This document shows positions 57,316-64,000 of a stretch of 64,000 nucleotides of DNA, piece after piece. The DNA comes from Gammaproteobacteria bacterium (GTDB taxonomy: Bacteria > Pseudomonadota > Gammaproteobacteria > Steroidobacterales > Steroidobacteraceae), in contig JANYLM010000079.1 in the NCBI GenBank assembly GCA_025357835.1, forward strand, positions 16,131 through 80,130, read 5' to 3'. The notes beneath the pieces are model-generated. The model worked only from the letters and a program-made list of their open reading frames with translations. It was not told the DNA's origin and made no database searches. A program made the translations under genes and the position numbers. Every line of letters starts with the position of its first letter. The first letter of the stretch is position 1.

Positions 57316-58782
57316 ATGCGTATTCTTGAAGAGGCACTCACATTCGACGACGTGCTGCTCGTGCCGGCTTATTCCGAGGTTTTGCCCCGGGAAGTGTCGT
57401 TGGCAAGCAGGCTCACCCGCGAAATCCAAGTCAATCTGCCGGTGATTTCCGCCGCCATGGACACGGTCACCGAGGCCCGTCTGGCCATTACCATTGCCCA
57501 AGAGGGCGGTATCGGAATCATCCACAAAAACATGTCCATCGAAAATCAGGCGCGGCAAGTCGACCGCGTCAAGAAGTTCGAGAGCGGCGTGATCAGCGAC
57601 CCGATTACCGTCAACCCGGACATGACGATTCGCCAAGTCATCGAACTCACGCGTGCGAAAAACATTTCCGGGGTGCCGGTGGTGCTGGGCACGAAAGTGG
57701 TCGGCATCGTCACGCATCGCGACCTGCGCTTTGAAACCAAGCTGGATGCTCCGGTTTCCTCCGTGATGACGCCGAAGGACCGATTGATTACGGTTCGCGA
57801 GAACGCGCCCAAGGAACAGGTGCTCGCGCTGTTGCACAAGCACCGCATCGAGAAGGTGTTGGTGGTTGCCGGCGATCACGAACTCAAGGGCATGATCACG
57901 GTCAAGGATTTCCAAAAGGCCACCGAATTTCCAAATGCTTGCAAAGACAGCGTCGGGAGCCTGCGCGTAGGGGCCGCGGTGGGTACCGCGCCGGATACGC
58001 TGGATCGAGTCGCGGCGTTGCGCGAAGCGGGAGTCGATGTCGTCGTGGTCGATACCTCCCACGGCCACTCGCGCGGCGTGTTGGAGACAGTGGCGAGAAT
58101 CAAGGCCAAGTATCCCGACATGCAGGTAATCGGCGGCAATATCGTGACCGCCGAGGCGGCGCTCGATCTCGTCAAGCACGGCGCCGATGGGGTCAAGGTG
58201 GGTATAGGACCCGGCTCGATTTGCACCACCCGCGTCATAGCGGGGGTCGGTGTGCCGCAAATCAGCGCCATTTCCCGGGTCGCCAAGGCGTTGGAGGGCA
58301 CGGGGGTGCCCATCATCGGCGACGGCGGAATAAGGTACTCCGGCGACATCGCCAAGGCGCTCGCGGCGGGCGCGCACTGCGTGATGATAGGCGGCATGTT
58401 TGCCGGCACCGAGGAATCGCCCGGCGACGTGGAACTCTACCAGGGCGGCTCCTACAAGGCGTATCGCGGCATGGGATCCTTGGGCGCGATGTCACAGGCC
58501 CATGGTTCCAGCGATCGCTACTTCCAAGACACGACGACGGAACTCGAAAAGCTCGTTCCCGAAGGAATCGAGGGGCGCGTCCCATACAAGGGCAGCCTGG
58601 TCGCCATTCTGCACCAACTGTCGGGCGGCCTGCGCGCCGCCATGGGCTACACCGGCAGCAGCAGCATCGAGGAAATGCGCACGCGTCCGCAATTCGTACG
58701 AATCACCAGCGCCGGCGTCCGCGAGAGTCACGTTCACGATGTGACCATCACCAAAGAAGCGCCCAACTATCGGATCGGTTGA
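57316..58782 (+). CDS. guaB: IMP dehydrogenase
   Basis: A 488-residue enzyme oxidising IMP to XMP with NAD, the first guanine-specific step. Catalytic Cys303 is in [10 protein letters not shown]; two CBS domains (about 95-205) interrupt the barrel; the GMGSLGAM region and the C-terminal flap are present. The stop overlaps the guaA ATG (TGATG at 58780-58784), so the two steps are co-produced. Confidence 0.97.
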   Translation: MRILEEALTFDDVLLVPAYSEVLPREVSLASRLTREIQVNLPVISAAMDTVTEARLAITIAQEGGIGIIHKNMSIENQARQVDRVKKFESGVISDPITVNPDMTIRQVIELTRAKNISGVPVVLGTKVVGIVTHRDLRFETKLDAPVSSVMTPKDRLITVRENAPKEQVLALLHKHRIEKVLVVAGDHELKGMITVKDFQKATEFPNACKDSVGSLRVGAAVGTAPDTLDRVAALREAGVDVVVVDTSHGHSRGVLETVARIKAKYPDMQVIGGNIVTAEAALDLVKHGADGVKVGIGPGSICTTRVIAGVGVPQISAISRVAKALEGTGVPIIGDGGIRYSGDIAKALAAGAHCVMIGGMFAGTEESPGDVELYQGGSYKAYRGMGSLGAMSQAHGSSDRYFQDTTTELEKLVPEGIEGRVPYKGSLVAILHQLSGGLRAAMGYTGSSSIEEMRTRPQFVRITSAGVRESHVHDVTITKEAPNYRIG

Positions 58783-60356
58783 TGCCGGATATTCACGCTG
58801 ACCGAGTTCTCATTCTCGATTTCGGGGCCCAGTACACACAGTTGATTGCACGCCGCGTGCGCGAGTTGGGCGTGTATTCGGAAATCTACGCCTGCGATGT
58901 CGACGCGGAACAAATCAAGCGCTTCGCACCGAAGGCCATCATTCTTTCCGGCGGTCCTGAATCGGTGTACGACGCCAAAGGCCCCGAAGCGTCCCCGCAA
59001 GTATTCTCGTCTGGCGTGCCTGTGCTCGGGATTTGCTACGGCATGCAGACCATGGCGGCGCAGCTAGGCGGGCAAGTCGAGCTATCCAGTCATCGCGAGT
59101 TCGGCGCGGCCCAAGTTCGGCCCACGGCCGGCTCGCGGCTGCTCGATGGCCTTGAAGATAATCGCGACGCCGAAGGGCGCCGCGTGCTCGATGTGTGGAT
59201 GAGCCACGGCGATCGCGTGGTTACAGTGCCGCCGGGATTCAAAGTGATCGGCTCCAGCGACAACGCCCCGCTCGCGGCCATGGCCGATGAGTCCCGGAGA
59301 TTCTATGCAGTGCAGTTTCACCCCGAAGTGACTCACACATTGCAGGGAGGCGAGATTTTGCGGCGCTTCGTCCGCGAGATCGCCGACTGTTCCGCGAATT
59401 GGGCGGCGGGAAATATCATCGAGGACAGCGTCGCGCGAATTCGCGAGCAAGTCGGTACGGACAAGGTGCTGCTCGGGCTGTCGGGCGGCGTAGATTCTTC
59501 GGTGCTGGCCGCGCTGCTTCACCGCGCCATCGGTGCGCAACTCATCTGTGTATTCGTGGATCACGGGCTGCTTCGCCTGGGCGAGGGGGACCAGGTGATG
59601 GCCACGTTCGCCGAGCACATGGGGGTGCGCGTGATCCGGGTCGACGCCGAGCAGCGGTTTTTGGCGGCTCTCGCCGGCGAGGCGGACCCGGAGAAGAAGC
59701 GCAAGATCATCGGGCGCATGTTCGTGGAAGTCTTCGATGAGGAAGCGGCGAAGCTCAGGGATGTGAAATGGCTGGCGCAGGGCACCATTTATCCGGACGT
59801 GATCGAATCGGCCGGCAGTAAGACCGGCAAGGCGCATGTGATCAAGTCGCACCACAATGTGGGTGGATTGCCGCAGCACATGAAGCTGCAGCTGTTGGAA
59901 CCATTGCGCGAACTGTTCAAGGATGAAGTTCGCAAGCTGGGCGTAGAGCTCGGCCTGCCCAAGGACATGGTGCATCGGCATCCGTTCCCCGGTCCCGGAT
60001 TAGGTGTGCGCATTTTAGGCGAAATTCACAAGCAGCATGCCGATCTACTGCGCCGCGCAGACGCCATTTTTATCGAGGAACTGCGCCGCAATGATCTCTA
60101 TGACAAGGTCAGCCAAGCCTTCGCGGTGTTCTTGCCGGTGCGTTCAGTCGGCGTCATGGGCGACGGCCGGCGCTACGACTACGTGATTGCACTGCGCGCG
60201 GTGGAGACCATCGATTTCATGACGGCGCGCTGGGCGCGATTGCCCTATGAGTTTCTCGATCGCGTCGTGCACCGCATGATCAACGAAGTGCAGGGAATTT
60301 CGCGGGTGGTGTACGACATTTCGGGGAAGCCGCCGGCGACGATTGAGTGGGAGTGA
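58782..60356 (+). CDS. guaA: GMP synthase (glutamine-hydrolysing)
   Basis: A 524-residue enzyme converting XMP to GMP. The glutaminase nucleophile is Cys85 (GICYGMQ) and the ATP loop is LSGGVDSS near 233-240; the protein ends in the family-standard PPATIEWE. The frame is open far upstream but that is antisense-free shadow of guaB. The last codons and stop coincide with the first copy of a 19-bp direct repeat, so this gene end is an integration site; the coding sequence remains intact. Confidence 0.97.
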   Translation: MPDIHADRVLILDFGAQYTQLIARRVRELGVYSEIYACDVDAEQIKRFAPKAIILSGGPESVYDAKGPEASPQVFSSGVPVLGICYGMQTMAAQLGGQVELSSHREFGAAQVRPTAGSRLLDGLEDNRDAEGRRVLDVWMSHGDRVVTVPPGFKVIGSSDNAPLAAMADESRRFYAVQFHPEVTHTLQGGEILRRFVREIADCSANWAAGNIIEDSVARIREQVGTDKVLLGLSGGVDSSVLAALLHRAIGAQLICVFVDHGLLRLGEGDQVMATFAEHMGVRVIRVDAEQRFLAALAGEADPEKKRKIIGRMFVEVFDEEAAKLRDVKWLAQGTIYPDVIESAGSKTGKAHVIKSHHNVGGLPQHMKLQLLEPLRELFKDEVRKLGVELGLPKDMVHRHPFPGPGLGVRILGEIHKQHADLLRRADAIFIEELRRNDLYDKVSQAFAVFLPVRSVGVMGDGRRYDYVIALRAVETIDFMTARWARLPYEFLDRVVHRMINEVQGISRVVYDISGKPPATIEWE

Positions 60357-60360
60357 GGGG
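60342..60360 (+). repeat. Left copy of 19-bp direct repeat (att-like), in guaA 3' end
   Basis: ATTGAGTGGGAGTGAGGGG covers the last guaA codons (I-E-W-E-stop) and four bases beyond. An identical copy lies at 63824-63842. The 3' end of guaA is a known target of integrating islands. Confidence 0.8.
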
Positions 60361-60768
60361 GCTGCCTACAGAGTTTGCCACGGTTCGCAGTTAATCCGTA
60401 ACCCTGGAAACCTGGGCAAAACCGGCAAAAACCCCGTTCCACACTCACGCCAACAGCCCTGAGTCGTTGGTAAGGATCTTGAGCTGACTGCCGTCAGGGC
60501 GAACAGCCGGTATCGGGCAGAGCGCTACCGTCGCTTTCGACTATCGAGACATTCGGGCCGTCGAATTCATCGCCGTGAAGCAGCCATTCACTTCATGGGG
60601 TAGGCTATAGGCGGCGGAACTCAATCAGATTACGCTGGACAATGAGGCTATTGTCGACGGAAAAGCATCAGACGACATGCCGACCGAACCGGCGCGATAA
60701 TCGCCTACCGGTGTTCAAAAACCAGCGTTCCGAGGCTAAATGGCATAAGTGTCGCAAGGAAGCATGGA
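60361..60768 (+). other. Gene-free 408-base stretch after guaA
   Basis: I see no gene here. The sequence has short frames only, no tRNA and no recognisable integrase remnant. It begins at the repeat in guaA and ends at the DUF4440-like gene, so it must hold that gene's promoter, though no convincing boxes stand out. A stretch around 60480-60590 resembles coding sequence with stops and could be a decayed gene. Confidence 0.4.
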
Positions 60769-61260
60769 ATGAAAATAGCTTTGCCGAATGTTCTTCTGAT
60801 CGTTGGTTGCCTGGGTGCAGCACATGCATCCACCGGGGACACACCGACCGCAATCGTGAGAGCGCAGCGAGCGGAGTACAACGCAGCGATTTCGGCCCAC
60901 GATGCCGTACGCCTGCGGACGTTCTTCGTTGATGACTATCATCTCATTTTGGGGTCGTCGGGTGACATCGACAGCGGCGCCGATAACGCAACTCGCGGCT
61001 ACGCTGACGAGGAATTCAAAGATCCGACATTCGTTACCTACCGGCGTACGCCAACAACCATTGTCATCGCCGCATCCGGGAAGCGAATTGCGGAGACAGG
61101 GCGTTTTGAGGGAATCTGGCGAAAGCCTAGTGGAACCATGCGAAAGACGGGTATTTACCTCGCTATGTGGATTCCTTTGGCAGGCACATGGCGTCTGAAA
61201 TCGGAGGCGTTTGTGACATTGGCGTGCACCGGCAGCGCCGCCTGCGACCAGGTGGGCTAG
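60769..61260 (+). CDS. Secreted DUF4440/SnoaL-like protein
   Basis: A 163-residue protein with a signal peptide (MKIALPNVLLIVGCLGAAHAS, cut near 21) and an NTF2-like cone domain: IVRAQRAEYNAAISAHDAVRLRTFFVDDYHLI is the typical DUF4440 opening helix, with alternating strands after it ending in WRLKSEAFVTLACTG. The two late cysteines may pair. Family members are often of unknown function. It is the first gene in the repeat-flanked segment, reading in the same direction as the POT gene 88 bases downstream. ATG at 60769 after AAGGAAG. Confidence 0.7.
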   Translation: MKIALPNVLLIVGCLGAAHASTGDTPTAIVRAQRAEYNAAISAHDAVRLRTFFVDDYHLILGSSGDIDSGADNATRGYADEEFKDPTFVTYRRTPTTIVIAASGKRIAETGRFEGIWRKPSGTMRKTGIYLAMWIPLAGTWRLKSEAFVTLACTGSAACDQVG

Positions 61261-61347
61261 GCGCGAGATGTACGCCCCGGCGGCGGACATTCGCGGTCGG
61301 CGGGGTCACGACCATGTCCAAGCATTGTCTGGGGAGAGAGATAAAAA

Positions 61348-62794
61348 GTGGCCGATCGCGTTGAACTGATCGATCCGATCGAGGGCAGCCGCGTTGAAAC
61401 GACGCGCGCTGAAGATGCCTTTTTCGGTCACCCACGCGGACTTGGTTGGCTGAGCGCAACCGAGTTCTGGGAGCGCTTTTCGTATTACGGCATGCAGGCT
61501 CTGTTGGTCCTGTACATGGCTCATCGCTTGTTGCTGCCGGGTCACGTCGAGCACATCGCCGGTTTCGTCGTCCTTCGCGCTGCGCTGGAGGGAGTCTACG
61601 GACCGCTGTCTCCGCAGGCACTGGCATCGGTGATTTTCGGCTTGTATGCGGGTCTCGTTTATGTAACCCCGATCGCGGGCGGTCTTCTCGCCGATCGAGT
61701 GTTCGGTCGTACACGTACCGTCGCGCTGGGGGCATGCCTGATGGCCGCCGGCCACTTCCTGATGGCGTCCGAGGCTGCTTTCCTTCTTGCTCTTCTGTTT
61801 CTGTTGATTGGTGCAGGTTGTTTCAAAGGCAACCTCGCGGTGCAGGTGGGCACGCTGTATCCGCCGGGAGACCCTCGCGTTAACGACGCCTTCCAGCTCT
61901 ACTACGTTGCGATCAATCTCGCCGTCATCGCATCGCCGCTGATCTGCGGGACGCTCGGCGAATACTACGGCTATCATTGGGGCTTCGGTGCAGCGGGTGC
62001 CCATGGTGATCGGATTGGCGATTTACCTGTACGGCCGAAAATGGCTGCGGCCAGAACAGCCCACACGGCGCAGCAATAACATCGCCAGCCGTGAACCACT
62101 CCGGCATGGCGAACTAACGCGGGTGACTGCCCTGCTTTTGCTGATGCCGGTACTCGGCGTGTCGCTGGTGGGTAATTTCCAAATCTTCAATGCCTATTTG
62201 TTGTGGGCGCAATTGAACTACCAGCTTCAGGTGTTCGGCATGATCATGCCGGTCACATGGATACTGTCTCTGGGTTGCATAGTCGGTGTGGCGACGCTCG
62301 CTGGGTCCATGCTGTTTTGGCGATGGTGGTCGAAGCGCCACCCTGAGCCCAGCGAGATCGCAAAAATAGTCTTAGGTGCCTTTCTGATGGCATGCGCACC
62401 TTTGATCCTTGCAGCCGCGTCCTATGTAGTGGCGTCGACGGGCCATCGAGTCTCGCTCGGGTGGGCGATCGTCTTCGAGCTGGTCAATGATTTTGGCTAC
62501 GCAAATGTCGTGCCAGTGGGGCTCGCGCTGTACTCGCGGTCGGCGCCCAAAGCCGTTGGCGGCATGATGACCGGCGCGTTCTACGTCCTCTTCTTCGTCG
62601 CCAATATGTTGGTGGGTTGGATTGGCGGCTTCCTTGACCGTATGCCCGGAACCGAGTTTTGGCTACTACACAGCGCCGTGGTGTTCAGTGCGGCACTGGT
62701 GCTGTTGCTGGCGCGGGGAGCTCTGCAGAGAGTCTTGACTCCTGCTGCAGAGTCGATCGATCCGCCGGCGCTGATGGGCAAATCGACGGCATGA
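61348..62794 (+). pseudogene. POT-family (oligopeptide:H+ symporter) transporter, frameshifted
   Basis: The sequence encodes a proton-coupled oligopeptide transporter with motif EFWERFSYYGMQALLVLYM at the start, GGLLADRVFGRT in the first cytoplasmic loop, and YVAINLAVIASPLICGTLGE. The first frame (GTG at 61348) runs correctly to GFGAAG near 61995; the family sequence then continues in the +1 frame as MVIGLAIYLYGRKWL to the stop at 62794. One inserted base or two lost bases near 61996-62006 breaks it. The first frame ends at 62079. A POT protein is about 480 residues, and the joined frames fit this. A sequencing error is possible. Confidence 0.8.
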
Positions 62795-62848
62795 AACGAG
62801 CGCGAGTTCCGCGGGCAATCAGGCCGCCTCTAGCACCGATCGACTTGA

Positions 62849-63373
62849 CTACCTAACGCGCTTCCACACCACCCGCCACGTTTCACGTGGGTCTGTGGAT
62901 CTGAGTGTCAGGCGGTCTCCGTCAATCTGGTAACGGCGGCGGAAGGCAGCTCCATCCAGATTCGGCCGCAACTCACCCTGAACGTGGTGGGTAACCGTGT
63001 GGTTTACCTCGTCTGCTTCGTAGGTGCCGAAGTAGGCATCGTACTTCTCGATCACATTGCGGACCTGTCCTGCGTCCCACTCGTTAACGCTGCCCGGGCC
63101 CTCTGGTACCACAGGAACAACCGGCCGGGGCAACACCACAATCTGGACCGCCACGCGTCCTTCCGGTGTATAGACGAGCAAGCCCGTTGCAGGATTGCTG
63201 GAAACCGTTCGGCCAGCAGAGTCGACGGTCTCCTCCGCTTGTGCGCTCCATGTTCCGACGAGCGAATACGCGGCGCGGCCCGCTTGATGGTTCGATGTGC
63301 AACCCGCAGCCGTACACAGCAAAGTCATCAGCGTAAATTGCTTTCTAAACTTCACAAAGCTGGGCACATTCAC
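62849..63373 (-). CDS. Lipocalin-like lipoprotein
   Basis: A 174-residue lipoprotein. The signal peptide ends in the lipobox TAAGC with Cys25. The mature part has YSLVGTWSAQAEETVDSAGR, then GLLVYTPEGRVAVQIV, the start of a lipocalin-like barrel as in the lipocalin_5 group, and ends RETWRVVWKRVR. The start is GTG at 63373; another in-frame start lies downstream (VKFRKQ). It converges on the POT pseudogene, 54 bases away. Function unknown. Confidence 0.7.
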   Translation of the reverse strand: MNVPSFVKFRKQFTLMTLLCTAAGCTSNHQAGRAAYSLVGTWSAQAEETVDSAGRTVSSNPATGLLVYTPEGRVAVQIVVLPRPVVPVVPEGPGSVNEWDAGQVRNVIEKYDAYFGTYEADEVNHTVTHHVQGELRPNLDGAAFRRRYQIDGDRLTLRSTDPRETWRVVWKRVR

Positions 63374-63823
63374 CGGTTCAATAAAACGATCGTTACTTCG
63401 AACCTCGAACGCATCGCGATGCGTTGCGAAAACCTCGGCGATTGTAGTTCGATATATTGGTTGTCGAAAACAAAGTTCGATTCAAGATCGACGAGTAACC
63501 GAACTTATCATTCCGCCAACAACCGCGCCATGAAGATCTGTCGCAAATCCTTACCTATTTGCAATGCCGGCTGCGCGGTTCGAAACCCCGTGCCTGTCGA
63601 ATTCCTCGGCCTCGGACAGCTGAATCGGTCTCGATTTTTCACCGGTTACGGTGTTGAATTGCCGACATGTAGCAACCTGGCCCATGAGGTACTTCGACCC
63701 GTTCGCCGTCTATCGGCATCAATGGCCTTCAAGCGGAAAGTCTTGACGGAGCATCTGACGGTAAATTGTGGCGTGTGGAATCTTTCTGCCAACAGAAACA
63801 ATGGCTTAAAGGTCTCGGAGATT
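63374..63823. other. Gene-poor 450 bases upstream of the lipocalin-like gene
   Basis: No gene is supported. A plus-strand frame crosses it but is mostly antisense to the lipocalin gene and has no family features. It contains the palindrome at 63408-63425, a minus-strand TACAAT (63441-63446) that could be the lipocalin gene's -10 box, and AT-richer sequence than the core chromosome. Confidence 0.4.
63408..63425. promoter_or_regulatory. 18-bp perfect palindrome, candidate operator
   Basis: AACGCATCG followed by CGATGCGTT is a perfect inverted repeat of two 9-base arms. It lies 35-52 bases upstream of the lipocalin-like GTG and just downstream of a minus-strand TACAAT, which is where a repressor would block transcription. 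Confidence 0.45.
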
Positions 63824-63842
63824 ATTGAGTGGGAGTGAGGGG
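63824..63842 (+). repeat. Right copy of 19-bp direct repeat (att-like)
   Basis: Identical to 60342-60360, the guaA 3' end, with no guaA sequence before it. The two copies bound 3.5 kb. Confidence 0.8.
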
Positions 63843-63984
63843 CCCTCTCATTCAGTCTACTTGCCCGTCGTCATGCTGAAATACTTGGCTCAAAGGGGTC
63901 AACGAGCCACGCCCACGGCACGTACATTGCCAAGAGGCGGCGCGTAGCCGAGCATAGGTGAACGATAAGAAGGCGGAGACAGGG

Positions 63985-64000
63985 ATGGCAGAAGGATTGC
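63985..64000 (+). CDS. Possible start of a further gene, cut by the window end
   Basis: An ATG at 63985 follows GGAGACAGGG with good spacing and begins M-A-E-G-L before the window ends. Five codons cannot identify it. It lies 143 bases past the right repeat, the place where an integrase of a guaA-type island would be expected, but this is only position. Confidence 0.2.

Noticed and set aside
57235..58377. Minus-strand extension of xseA to an 835-residue frame
   Set aside because: The extra part is antisense to guaB and has no family features; XseA of normal length starts at ATG 57234.
57939..58781. Upstream extension of the guaA frame
   Set aside because: It is a shadow frame of guaB; GuaA begins at 58782 with its conserved N-terminus.
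59082..59981. 299-residue minus-strand frame opposite guaA
   Set aside because: Antisense shadow with no protein family features.
63572..63592. tRNA T-arm-like GGTTCGAAACC
   Set aside because: The stem has mismatches, and no acceptor or anticodon arm can be built around it.
62984..63838. 284-residue plus-strand frame ending EIIEWE
   Set aside because: Its first half is antisense to the lipocalin-like gene, and the GuaA-like ending comes only from the duplicated att-like repeat.

Overview
The window reads as chromosomal DNA of a gammaproteobacterium. The evidence is the gene order: suhB-trmJ-isc, ndk-rlmN-pilW-rodZ-hisS-yfgM-bamB-der, queA-tgt-yajC-secD-secF, xerD-dsbC, guaB-guaA and glnK-amtB. 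High GC, frequent GTG/TTG starts, a GDH of about 1,600 residues and a riboswitch-controlled thiamine salvage operon suggest the Xanthomonadales / Nevskiales / Steroidobacterales neighbourhood. That placement is inference; no rRNA is present to settle it.

Layout. Positions 1-1125 hold the end of a FecCD/BtuC-type metal-chelate importer. Next come a fatty acid desaturase, an unknown protein, a metallo-beta-lactamase-fold hydrolase coupled to a double ABC ATPase, and three envelope genes (2-7.2 kb). A PhzF-like gene lies divergent from a TPP-riboswitch operon (8.28-10.27 kb) encoding a YkoF-like protein, a PnuC-family permease and a kinase-like protein. A ferredoxin follows. From 10.7 to 25.9 kb nearly everything is on the minus strand and concerns amino-acid and acyl-CoA oxidation: branched-chain-type 2-oxoacid dehydrogenase E1 alpha, E1 beta and E2, the large NAD-GDH, a thioesterase-like protein and gpmA in one tight array, then zapE, ETF-QO, an enoyl-CoA hydratase, a thiolase and a PlsC-like acyltransferase. 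From 26 to 35.4 kb lie xerD, dsbC, fdxA, a Nudix gene, tRNA-Leu(CAA), queA-tgt, yajC-secDF and terC. From 35.4 to 48.8 kb lie a permease, suhB, trmJ, a reduced isc cluster, ndk, rlmN, pilW, rodZ, hisS, yfgM-like, bamB and der. From 48.9 to 60.36 kb lie a DUF748 giant, glnK-amtB with a candidate sigma-54 promoter, two bactofilins convergent with an M23 peptidase coupled to xseA, and guaB-guaA.

The last 3.6 kb (60.36-64 kb) is accessory. It is flanked by a perfect 19-bp direct repeat of the guaA 3' end, which is the footprint of site-specific integration. It carries a secreted DUF4440-like protein, a frameshifted POT-family transporter and a lipocalin-like lipoprotein behind an 18-bp palindrome. 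No integrase is visible inside.

The most unusual core observation is the isc remnant. The cysteine desulfurase lacks the C-terminal tail that docks IscU. The coupled IscU-like protein has lost four of the five residues of the IscU metal site. iscR, hscBA and fdx are all absent, while IscA keeps its three cysteines. This looks like a repurposed sulfur-transfer module rather than a normal Fe-S assembly line.
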